From assembly GCA_038087015.1 (NCBI GenBank), contig JASBNA010000106.1, forward strand, positions 32,645 through 96,644: a DNA stretch of 64,000 nucleotides. Direction: 5' to 3'. A model generated the notes under the pieces. It did no database searches. It had not been told where the DNA came from and saw nothing but the letters and a program-made list of their open reading frames with translations. Both the position numbers and the translations under genes were made by a program. The stretch's first letter is position 1. Each line of letters starts with the position of its first letter. Below are positions 1 through 10,874 of the stretch, one piece after another. The stretch is from Cerrena zonata (Eukaryota > Basidiomycota > Agaricomycetes > Polyporales > Cerrenaceae).

Positions 1-14
1 TCCCCTAACCCATC

Positions 15-1652
15 ATGTTTATGATGCTTCGTAGTCTCTTCAGCGGGAGCAGCAAGATATCTCACCCTGTAGCGTCCTACAAACTGAGTCCCGAAGACGA
101 GTTCCACAATGGACTTTCTCGAATGCGTGACGAGACGATAGCGGAGGCTCAAAGGCTTTCTACATATGTCTCTTATGTTGATACTATGTTCGAAACTATA
201 CTGTGGAAGATCGAACAGGACAACAGTACTACGGTGTCTACGTCTTTCGCCGACGACGTCAAAGTATTAACTAGCCAGTGGAAATCACTTAGGGAGGTAA
301 TAATCCAATATTTATGCTCATTATTAATATAACTAATATGATGAACATCTTATCGAATCCCAGACATTCAGATCGTTGATGTGGAGCTCCCGCGATGTAG
401 CTGGGCAGGTGGAATTCGGGATGCAAGGTTCATCTTTCGCGTTCACTACCCTTTCTCCTTAGTGATGAATTTTCCCCCAACAGACCTCTCCAGTGTACTC
501 ACGCAAGAGATTCTTTTGGACACGACAATACCTGTAGAGGATCTCAAAGTCGCAATTCAAGACTATTCGAAGGTGAGATCGAACATCAAGCGGACCATGT
601 TCACATCCGATATCATTATTTCAGGGTCTCGAGAGCAATAAGACCAAAGGCCAAGAATTGGTCGACAAATCTAAGGATTTCTCCCGACAAATGATGTCAT
701 TCAAAACAGAATGGGCTAGGGTTGTCAAAAATCATGCTATTGACTTCAGCACGCCCGGTTTGCGAAAGTTGACTTTGGATATTGCGAGTCTCACGGTCAA
801 ACTGGATGAGTGAGTGCCAGTTATCTTGCTTCATATGTATCTTACCCGTGGATACTTCCGGATACCAGGCATAGGAGACAAGTAAGCGTTATGATTGTAT
901 GTGACATTCTTGCTCAACGATGCTTTCTCAGATTTCGCTACTTCTCTCGCCTCGAGATATGTTCACTTTCAGCTCTCATGCACTAAATGTCGTTTGCCAT
1001 TTCTGTCCAACGGCATGGATGTCGCTTCCGGTACCGCTCAGCAAGTTCAATTTCCAATGCTTTATCTAACTTGGCGCATAGACTATCACATTTGATCATA
1101 CAGCTCGCGATGACCTCTTCAAGCAGCTATGCAACTCTCAAAGTGGTATGTCTTATACTCGCTCTATCTATCACCCCTATTCACTGTCCGTTAGAAATCA
1201 GAGGCAAATTGGAAAAAGCGAGGCAGGAAAGGGATGCCATTATTTCTCATCTCGAGGGATTCCACGCCCTTGACGCATTCTTGACTGCATATAGCGACGT
1301 TTTTGGTGTTATTCAGGCAAATATGGAAACCACAGCATCGGTGTGGACTGCCGTATGTACACACTTTCTCGATAGAGCTATTTATCTCACGAGCATCGTT
1401 CCAGGTGCAAGCTGATCTGAAGGCTATGAATAATTTCTTGGATGTGCAAAGCAGCGCACAGTCAGATGTAAGCATGCGTATTCTCGCTCACCATATTTTA
1501 GCTGAACGTGGCGATTACAGGTACACAGAAACACGTTCAATAAGCGAGTCGAAATAGCCAGCCGTATCCATGATCTTCTACAAGCCATATTCCAAGGGTA
1601 TCAGTCTCCTCCCGTCCTTGAAACTCATGGAAAGAATCTCGGTTCATTTTAG
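15..1652 (+). CDS. Helical hypothetical protein, paralogue 1 of 3
   Basis: Function not recognised. Aligning it by eye with the two genes downstream gives about ten exons: 15-296, 364-427, 484-572, 625-809, a 13-nt micro-exon 869-881, a hydrophobic exon from 932, then four to five short exons ending in TAG at 1650-1652. All assigned introns are about 50-70 nt and GT-AG, except that the donor after the hydrophobic exon is unclear (GTACCG near 1030 is the best candidate). The protein is predicted mostly alpha-helical: a leading helical half, one hydrophobic stretch of about 20 residues coded near 932-1015, then a second long helical half with a conserved Trp (SVWTA). The start is the first ATG in the window, so a further upstream exon cannot be excluded. 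This copy is the most diverged of the three: its hydrophobic exon has lost the W-Q-Q-F end that the others share. It could be a working gene or an early pseudogene. Confidence 0.6.
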
Positions 1653-2413
1653 GCAACGGGTATGTACTATACCGGATGTATACTCAGTTGTATATACCGG
1701 ATTAGGATCGATTGTCATCCTCACCATATATCGTCAGTCACAGCGACTAACTCAATTGACATATTCTCTATATGGTCTTCGGGAACCGAGAGCACCTGCT
1801 GAAATGTTCTATGGACAGAACTCAAATAACCCATATCTAGTATCAGATGGTATCTACCGCTCTATAAGCAGGTGAAGCAATTGCATATCGTGAAAACGGT
1901 GTTGCTGATCATTCGCACCAGTGTTGCTTTGATAATGACACATGCGATTCCCCGAAAGCATTGAAATTAAGTTAGATTCGTTCACGTCAGTCATTGGGGG
2001 ACGTGTCACTTTTGCTGCATCCATCGATCATCAGTAATCGCTCTAGCTCCACTTATGAGCTTAGAAGATTGGGAAAGCAGCCGCGCACCGAGTGACTGAA
2101 TCTACACCCGTGATAAGTGTTCACTCAGTAGGGGAAGAGGATACTTAGGTCACCCAAATTAGGTGTCCTTATGTCTCCTTTTTGCATTACATCGTTTCAA
2201 GTGTCAGTTGAAATTCATCCCTTGTGGTCATGGGCCTTCGTTGGTTCTATTTTTATCTAGAGCTCTGATATCAAAACGCGATTTCCATGCCACCTGTACA
2301 TATACTACTTGACAAGGCTCCCGTACAATCGCCGGGATCAGTACATAAGTCGCTATTCGACTCTATCTCCCTTAGCACCTCGCTACGTTATCTTCACACT
2401 TACCGATACCAAC
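1653..2413. other. Spacer between paralogues 1 and 2
   Basis: No convincing coding segment seen. It should contain the 3' end signals of the first gene and the promoter of the second. The last 100 bases are pyrimidine-rich (for example ctctatctcccttagcacct), as is common just upstream of fungal start codons. Confidence 0.4.
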
Positions 2414-4051
2414 ATGCCATTACCCTGGTCATCCAGTAGCGGGCACGGCGAGGGGGAAACGTATGACATAGCGAAGGTCTACACAGTTATCGGACAAGAA
2501 AAACAGAACGAGTTTATAGAGAAATCTATCGACCAGCTTATCTGCGACATTCAATCTGTCGAGCAGTCGTTCGCAGTCGCCCTACGTGCTATGCGCCACG
2601 CCAACGAGGAGAATGTATCGAAGGTGGATTTTGTCCAGGAACTGGGTGGCTATATCAAGCGTTGGGAGGAACACAGATTGGTAATATGTTTTAGATATCT
2701 TGTCATGATATGGCTTTAAAATATTCATTGTTTCTAGACCTTCCGGAAACTCCTTTGGAAATCTCGCGACATTGCCAGCGAGGCAATGCATATTGTACAG
2801 GGTGAGTATACCTTTTGTCCCTCTCATCCAGAGTGGATTGTGTATTTCTATTTTAGATGTTACATCTGTCTTCATCAACGGAGTACTTCATGACAGTGGT
2901 ATAACCGGAGATGTATCTGGCAAGACTCTGAAGGATGCGATCGCCGAATATACAGGCGTAAGACAAGATTGTATACTTTGCACGAGTTCATCGGCATTGA
3001 CGAGTTATCGCCTCCCAGCATATTACGAAGAAAGAACCCATCCAGAAGTGTGCAGATCTAGTGGACGGCTTTAAGGCTTTAGCCGAAGGGGTCGTCATGT
3101 TCAAGAATGACTGGATAAAGCTAGTCGACAACAATCAGATCATATTTTCGACCCTGAAAACAGACATAGCTAAGAAAATCGATGCGGCCGTTGCTCAACT
3201 CAGAGAGTAAGCATTTATGATTTTCTATGATTTTGTATTCATCCACCGTCACATTTTGTCATAGTTTCCAGCTGCAAGTATGTGACAACTTATGATCGGT
3301 GTAGCCTTTTGTCTCAAATGCAGCTTTTCAGATCCTTCGCCTCACCTCGCAAGACAACCTTTTGTCAATCGGACTTTCAGCACTCTCAATTATCTCTACT
3401 TTTTGTTGGCAGCAATTTGTAGTAAGTCTGTAGTTCTCCATAAATCAGTCGCTTTCTAAGTTTATTTATCCAGGAGGGCGATGATGAAGGTGTAACTATC
3501 CCGTTACCGTTCAAGCAGATCTATAGGCTCTATCATGGTATGTCGTACTTCATTGTAGGGGTGTATATACTCACATAATTCCAGACAAGAAAGGCGATTT
3601 GGAGAAACTGAGATGCGAACGAGATGAGAAAACAAAGGATCACCAACAGTTCAAGGCCCTTGACGATTTTCTGTCCGACTCGAGCGGTACCTTTGACTCC
3701 ATGACCAGAAAAATCAGGAGTATTGGAAATGTCTGGGGGGTGGTGAGCCTACCCAACATATTTGAAATTGCATCGTTTTGATCAATAACTAGATCCGACG
3801 TGATTTGAACCAACTAGAACTCGCTCTTCAACAGATTCTCAGTGCAGAGTTCACTTCCCAAGCGGTGAGTATCGACGAAGCTATAATGAACCTACAATAT
3901 CTTACATCGTCAATAGCTCCGAACAGCGGCATTCAAGAAACGGGTGGAGAGAGCTCACCAGATCTATGCCGTGTTGAACAAGATACTCTCTGAGTATGCA
4001 TCCGCTGCTTACAGAGAGCCTCTGTTCGCAAAACCGATGGATGGGAAATAA
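2414..4051 (+). CDS. Helical hypothetical protein, paralogue 2 of 3
   Basis: Same exon plan as its neighbours. A long first exon starts at ATG 2414 (MPLPWSSSS), and exons around 2740-2800, 2857-2958 and 3030-3207 follow. Then come a 13-nt micro-exon 3265-3277, a hydrophobic exon about 3336-3420, an acidic short exon from about 3476, a coiled-coil exon about 3586-3742, and two short C-terminal exons ending at TAA 4049-4051. Predicted: long amphipathic helix, a hydrophobic segment ending W-Q-Q-F, then a second long charged helix with the conserved Trp. The two long helical halves around one hydrophobic hairpin-like segment recall ClyA/HBL-type membrane-active helical bundles, but this is a resemblance of layout only; no diagnostic motif was seen. 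It could equally be a structural or recognition protein. The copy looks intact. Confidence 0.65.
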
Positions 4052-4817
4052 ATATCAGAAAGTATATTCTATGAACGAGTGGCTTGCTCCGAGATCATGC
4101 CATGCACTGGTAGGATTGTCCGCATACATAAAATAAAACACAATGTATTCTGATATGACTTCGAAATTACGCGATTGATGTGAATGCGACGAGCAAAATT
4201 TGATAACAAGAGAGGACTTTGCTTCTGGGGGTCAGCATTATTTCGGTTCTAATATTTGTTAGTTGTAGTGTCTATTTTCTTTGTCAATTATCGAGCTGCC
4301 GGTTTCATTATCTGATTCTGAGGATGATATTAGTACGTTATACGTTAACTTGGCTGTGTAAAGAGAATGGTAGGCACGTTTTGACGGGCTTTGTGCTATG
4401 TATAGGCTCTATAAACCCTTGTCCCGAATCCGGCAAGTCGGATAGGCTCTAAAAGGGCTGCGCCGGTGTTGTGAGTACCCGGGAAATTCGCCAGACAAAT
4501 ATCCATCATGATCTTGTACCCTTGATTCTGAGTCGTCAGAAATTCATCTCGATCTTAGCACTCCAGCTCCTTGTAACTGCTAACAACCAAGCGGACAGCA
4601 ACAGGCGTAAGTATGATTATGTCGCAGCCCCACGGAATAGCTCTATATCCAAGCTCCAGTCGAGCCTTCGTTTGGTCTATATCATTTCCCTAAGTTAAGG
4701 TTCTGTCGAACAACCTTCCTCCATGTGCTTTACAGGTCTTTCAGCACTACAAGTAAAGAATCACCGTCAGTATCAGCCCATCGATACTCACCATCACCTT
4801 TACCGAACTGAGCCCCA
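4052..4817. other. Spacer between paralogues 2 and 3
   Basis: Small open frames occur (for example 4219-4452 and 4471-4698) but they match neither the neighbouring paralogues nor any family I recognise. I see no gene here. Promoter of the third paralogue is expected in the last 150 bases. Confidence 0.4.
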
Positions 4818-6532
4818 ATGCCACACTGGACATTCAAACGATCTAAGGCCCATGCAAAGGATACTGATAGCTTCTCATCAGCCTCAAACGCCGATCTACA
4901 ACAACACTCCCCTAATACTAGTACCGGGGGATTCAACGCCCGTATAACCGAGCTATTTACGAACACATCAGCTGTAGACAGACAGGGCAGAGTACGAGAT
5001 GCTGTTAAGCAACTTGTGGTGGATGTGGAATTAGTCGAGAGATCGTTTGTGATCGCTCTACAAGGGATGCAGCGCGCGAGGGAGCATGCATCGTCGGATG
5101 GGTTTAGATATGAGCTCGATGGCCTCATTGAGAAATGGAAGAGGTATCAGACGGTACTTATGCGATCTGCATTACTCCCGTATTTGTCCGGCAGTTTAAC
5201 TAATGGTTTATCCACAGGAGTTCAGGAATCTTCTTTGGAAATCTCGTGGTATCGCCGGCGAGGCAATGAATACGGTGCAAGGTAACAACCACGATGTCTA
5301 TCACATAACTCTCACTCATGATATATTGTTAGATCTCACAGAAGTATTCTTCACGCAGATTCTCATAGACCAAGATAATGCCGACGGTAATGCAGGGATA
5401 AGAGATGCGATTGACGAGTACTCAAAGGTAACACTTACGAGGAACAACTGATCGGGAACCGGGACTAATATTTGTCACTATATAGAGTCTCGATGACAAA
5501 AGGGAAAGGGGTCAACGTGTCATTGATGGATTCAAGGAGTTGTCCCATCTCGTTGAGCTATTCAAGAACGATTGGGAGTCGCTTGTGGAGCATCATCCAA
5601 CTATATTCAACTCTTTGAAAACGGAAATAACTTTGAAAATCAATGAGGCCGTTCTTAAGCTTAAGGAGTAAGCTCTTTCAAAAGCTAAACCGTAGTCTTT
5701 GCCGTACTAATTTTATTGATCTATTGCAGATATCGCATACAGGTCCGTAACGGGTTCATGTCATTTATCTTTGAATGATTTTGAATTAGGAAATGTCTTA
5801 CAGATAGTCAGTCTTGCGTCTCACGAAAGTATATTCAAAGCTCTTTCGATTGTCGTCAATATATGTTGGCAACAATTCACAGTATGTCTGCAGAGATATA
5901 TATGTTCGTTCACTCTCCTGACGAGCTCCTTAGATGACATCCGACGCCAACTTTTTGTCTCCGTCTATCAAGAGACTCCGCGAGCTACATGCTGGTGAGC
6001 GTCGATGCATGTTACTGCTCATAGAATGATGAGTATGAATATATAGAGCGAACTTAGAGAAGAAAATAGAGGTGGACAAACTGAGGTCGCAAAGGGCCGA
6101 AACTTTGAAAGACATCCAAGACTTACGAGAGATCCTTGATTTTCTATCTGGTTCTGATGACACCTTCGACACCATACAGATGAAACTGATGGACCTTGCA
6201 TCAGTTTGGACCGCGGTACGCCTACTTGTTCTTAGTGCTTCTTCACCCCTTATGAAAAATCACTTTATATAGATTCAAGGAGACTTGCAACAATTGAATT
6301 TATGGCTCGGCAAGCTGGCTAATCCTGAATTCACAAACCCACAGGTATGCCTGCACTCGTAGAGCTAATACATCACTTACACGAATGGTCTTAGATGAGG
6401 ATAAGAGTATATAACGGCCGAGTAGAGATCGCCCGCAAGCTGTATGCGCTGCTCAAGGACATACTGTCAGAATACCTTTATGCTGTTGCTGAGAGACCTC
6501 ACTTATTTGCACGAAGGTTGGGTATGGACTAA
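4818..6532 (+). CDS. Helical hypothetical protein, paralogue 3 of 3
   Basis: The cleanest of the three tandem copies. Exons read by eye: 4818-5153, 5218-5281, 5333-5427, 5486-5667, micro-exon 5730-5742 (ATATCGCATACAG), a hydrophobic exon from about 5806, a short exon about 5933-5997, a coiled-coil exon about 6049-6215, a short exon from about 6273, and a final exon ending TAA 6530-6532. Every junction is GT-AG and all phases agree. The first exon has a Ser/Thr/Asn-rich start followed by a helix typical of this family (V-E-R-S-F-V-I-A-L). The hydrophobic exon again ends W-Q-Q-F, and the C-terminal exon repeats the R-V-x-I-A-R-K-L-Y-A-L-L-K pattern of paralogue 2. Molecular role unknown. The three genes sit head to tail about 770 bp apart, so they arose by tandem duplication. 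Confidence 0.7.
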
Positions 6533-6609
6533 AGCTGGAATCGAGTAGTTGGGAATACTGGCTGTATATATCCAGAGGTGCTTGAATACGATCTTGCACT
6601 TCATGTGAC

Positions 6610-6880
6610 GCTACCTCGCTAGGCAGACGAGGAAGCTCGCCTTCGTGCGGGCTCTATACTTCATTTTCGCTCAAAGGTAGCTCTCAAAGCCTGGTCCCGG
6701 AGTCAGTGTATTCGGCAATAACTATAATTGTACCAGTGGCGTGTGTCTTGCCTTTCTCTCCGGGAAGATGAACCTTCAGGCGATCTATCATATCAGGAAA
6801 AGGGTGAGGTGAGAAGGTTTGATTCACATTACGAGAGACCTACCGTGATGTTTCTGGGAGGTTGGTCCCAGAGAAACCGT
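6610..6880 (-). pseudogene. NLR relic: C2-to-linker fragment
   Basis: Read on the minus strand, this stretch encodes D-R-L-K-V-H-L-P-G-E-K-G-K-T-H-A-T-G-T-I. That matches the post-C2 linker of NLR2 (S-L-K-V-Y-R-P-R-D-K-G-K-T-R-A-T-G-T-I, coded near 33580-33650). The similarity continues through the following Glu/Pro-rich stretch, where the relic has stop codons, and into the preceding intron. No C2 start, NACHT or WD40 sequence lies next to it, so it is a leftover of a fourth NLR whose body has been lost. Confidence 0.7.
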
Positions 6881-9800
6881 GAGCAAAGAGAAACAAGGGA
6901 GCAACCCTGAAGGGGTTGCATGTCGTCCTGGAGTATAAACTGGAGGTTTATTCATATAGATCGTAGGTGCATCATTGTGGAGTGTACGTATTGAGTCCGA
7001 TGGGTAAAGGGTAGTCGTGTTGACTCATTGAGATGGGACGAAGGAAACTACATTGCACGAAATCGGGATGATTGTGGATATCGCTCGGTGTGGAAATGGG
7101 CAACCAAGGAACCTGGCGTCAAAAAGGACACTCTTCTATTGATACATCGGCGACAGTAGATATCAGGCGCGCTGAACTGTTATGCATGCATGCAGTAAAC
7201 CTACCTTTCGAACCAAAATAGAGGGCAATGAGGTAGAAGGGGCCGATACGGGGAGTTCCCAGTAGACAGGAATGGAAATATGCGTGTATGAGACATGTTG
7301 ACGTGAGAGTTGACCGCTGCGGTGTTGTTGAATGAATGAATGGGAAACGATACGATCCTCGAGGACCACCATTCGAGCGCCAAATAACACGTTCGAACTT
7401 AAACTGAAATCTGTCCTTTCATAGTGTGGCCTACCAGCGACGGTGTGGTACTTCTTATGCGTGACGATTCCCATTCAGGCATCTGAACGAAGACGGCGGC
7501 GAGAAATATATCTGAAGGAACACCGCTCGATGCAGTTTCTGTTGGTCAATTAACAACAACCATTCTATAATCAAGGACGCCAAGAAAACAATGACAGTTA
7601 TATATGGGTTTGGCTCCGGGGGAAGATACCTGAACCGTTAAGAAAACTAATAATTAGACGCGGACAATAAAACTAATCACGTACCTCCATGATACAGAAC
7701 CGTAGACCTCAAGTCAATTCCTATGTAGAACATCTTGCAGAGGGCGGGGCGGAGATCGCTTCATACCAGCTAAACTCAAATACCACGAAGACCAGGCCCC
7801 TGCTCTACATTCCGTTAAGTAAGAATATGGCGGATTTTCAGAAAAAAAAGGTAATACCGCCAACGTACCAAATATGATATGGGTTCGAATACACAGGAGG
7901 TTGAATTCGGCCTAAGGGCGGCAATTTGAGCAGGATTTCGAGCGTATGTACCTCAAGGCAGAGCAGAGTATACGATAACAATGAATGAAAGGATGATAAA
8001 ATCAATCTGCCTCCATTCCCATTCGCTTCGAGAAAAGGCTTGAAGTATTGGACGGGGCGTACACGTGTCGTATTGTCCATGTGTTCGACATACGCTTTCT
8101 ATTTCCATGTGTGTATTCTTAACCTCTTCGTACAAGTTCGAGTTATATGCTGATGCCAGGCCCAGAAATAACTATGAGAAGCCACTACGGCCGAGAAAAA
8201 TCAGCAGCAACCAATAGAAGGAGACATCAAACGATACGTGCAAGTCCGCTCTCACCTCATTCTCGTTACCGGTATCATTCTAGCTCTATAGAAAGGTTTG
8301 TGAAGCAGGTGCGGGAGAAGAGCACGCGGAGAAACGCAGACCTATTCGTATATTAATCTTGTGAGACGCAGGATCTCGAATACAGGAAGGGATATGGTCT
8401 GCCGATTCTTCCGCAACCGTGAAACAGGAATACGGGAAATTTGTATAAGTCGGCCTTCGAAGGAAGTGATGTGCGTAAACGGAAATAGAAAGGCAATGGG
8501 GGGACTAGACTCACCGTGACATATTCGTTCGCAAAGTTCGGACTCGTAGTGCGTTTATCCCGCTTTCGATCTTCTGTAGAAGCACAATGATCGTGGTGAG
8601 CACGGATGGTGGGTACAAAGTCTCGTATGGGAAGATATATGCCAGCGCCACGGGAAGAGATCCTGAAAGTACATTTCGTGGTATGAGCCAGAGCTATGGT
8701 CGAAAGTGTGCACCGAGTTTGGGGGCAGGAAACCCGTGAGCATTCAGTGCCGAGAGGATATCAGAGGCAAGAGCCGTCAGGTAGGAGGTGTGCCATGGTC
8801 AGAAGATACTGGAGGTGTGAGGTGCCGCTAGGTGTAAAAGAGACAAAACATTTACAGCAGCTGAGTATGCTCTAAGCAGCAACTTGGATGAATACGACTG
8901 GGGAATCAATCTGGTTACAAACTCCGACCGGCATTTCCCGCTCTTACAACGATCGGCAAGTACAGTGGACCTATGACGTATCGACGACGATGAACCCCTA
9001 CGAAGATACGTCGAAGCTCCAAAATCTACTGCACTCTTGCTGAATTGGGAGTGCTCCACCGACGCGATATAGAGGCCTTCTTCAGCAGCGGACAAGCTCT
9101 GTTCAAAAATCGATGCCTATGCCTCTCGTCTGATCTTCTCGACACATCGCCAATCGCTGGACAGCTTTCCTTGCTTGGATGTCCCGCCTCAATAAAGCAA
9201 GCATATTGTGACATCCTACATGAAGAGGGATATCTGCTACATCTGTAATCAAACCATCATGGGTCGTTGGTGACGCTTGTTGCGTAATCATCTACCATTC
9301 GCATAGATAGCTAGAAGGACAAGGGATACCAACTCATTTCAAGTATGTGCATCAAAAATTCTATTATCCATTCTGAAAAGTCTAGTCACAGGGAACATAT
9401 TGATACATGATCCGTCGACGATGCGCTCAAAGTACCTTGTCCCCGACTCTCCTTGTTAACACTATTATCTTTTCCCTTCCACTACACTCGGGCAAGGACG
9501 TCGAAAGACACCCAAGAGTCTTTAGAACTATCCATTTCACCACCCACGCTCCGACAAATGTACAATCGAAGGCCTAATCTTTCTCTGAACCTTCAGTGTC
9601 ATATCTTCGTCTTCAAGCTTCACGAACTTCAATACTGATCTTCTAGCATCACCATATCTCCTCCTACCTGCTATGTAAACTCGAACCAACACGAGAAACT
9701 CTACAGATCGAACTTCACAGATGAAACTACTATCAGGCAAAGCATGGGACGATTCAATTCAATGGAACAACGTCCTCCCTCTCCGTTTCGACTACTGATC

Positions 9801-10874
9801 CTCTACCCCAATGCCTACCATAGAAGAACCATCTTACGTTGTGTAAAAGGCGATGCTCCAAATCCAATGCTGACGGTAGGGTAGAATGCGAGATCGTTAT
9901 CTCAGGTCCCACTACGTTTTACCGTACGATCCTCTAGACCGGCTAACTACACCTGAAACCACAGATCTAGGATATCCCTCTTATTGCTCGTTCAGATGAC
10001 TCCCTTGCCAATCGTTCCTCGGGAGTTACATTGGACCATCTCCAGATCCAACGGGTTGACAACGATACGACGTTCTATATGCAGAGCGATACCTTTCTCG
10101 TAGTTTCATCCTCCAACATGAACAAAGTTGTACAAACTGTTGGTTTAACCATAAACTCAATCTTCGCATAGACATCTCGTTTTCAAATCGGAAAGAGGGC
10201 ACTAAGCTACCTAGAGTGCGTGTATTACTAAAACGTTCTATCAACGCTGAAGTTGTCGCTCACCCTTGATGTCGCAGGAAACACGGGCGCACACCCCGTC
10301 CTCTCATGAAAACTCGTGAACCTGCCCTCTGTTCTTCGTTGCCAACGCAATTCGTGAGTATATGCACCTAACGAAAACTCAGAACCTATCTCCCTTCACC
10401 ATCCACATTCTGATGAATTTGGAACCGAATCTTTCAGTCCCATACTTTTGTCACCTTGCTTTGCCTTGTCCAAAGTTGACCGTTAACCAGCGTTTAACCG
10501 ACTCTACGTTCAGATCAACGGAAGGCCATTCTGCGGATCGAGGCTATCAAACTTCAGCCCCATCAAAGGCACAAGGAGACCTCTTACGTTGTGTAAATCC
10601 CCATATCTGCTGACCACTCGAGGAATAAATTTTATTCTTCACGAAGTGAACATACAACTAGGTGCACGTAGATACAGATATATGTCTGTTAGAATCGAAA
10701 TATAGTGAAAATATAAAATGTCTGTTAGAAATCGCTATAGCGAAGATCGGGATACCTAGTCGAAGGCGATATACGAACGCCTAAGGGGTATTTTGAGAGG
10801 AATAGACCTTTCTTGAGAGATGTATTTCTACCTACAATTTGAGACAGCACTGAGATCGGGAAAGAGCAAGTCGC
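6881..10874. repeat. Array spacer, related to 34.2-40.0 kb
   Basis: No gene seen. Parts pair with the spacer behind NLR2: 7300-7480 resembles 35240-35430 (shared runs such as cgatcctcgagga / gtcctcgagatca and cctttcatagtg), and 10350-10480 resembles 38985-39110 (shared acttttgtcaccttgct). A further version of the latter is at 22700-22800. The segment also contains a copy of the CGG-N6-CCG motif at 8929-8940. Small open frames here are not conserved between the copies. Confidence 0.55.
8929..8940. promoter_or_regulatory. CGG-N6-CCG motif, copy 1
   Basis: CGG-catttc-CCG inside the recurring context caaactccgaccggcattt. The inverted CGG triplets with a 6-bp spacer have the form bound by some fungal Zn2Cys6 regulators; the functional reading is inferred. 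Confidence 0.35.

Noticed and set aside
7881..7897. gggttcgaatacacagg, similar to a tRNA T-arm
   Set aside because: No matching acceptor, D-arm or anticodon arm could be placed around it.
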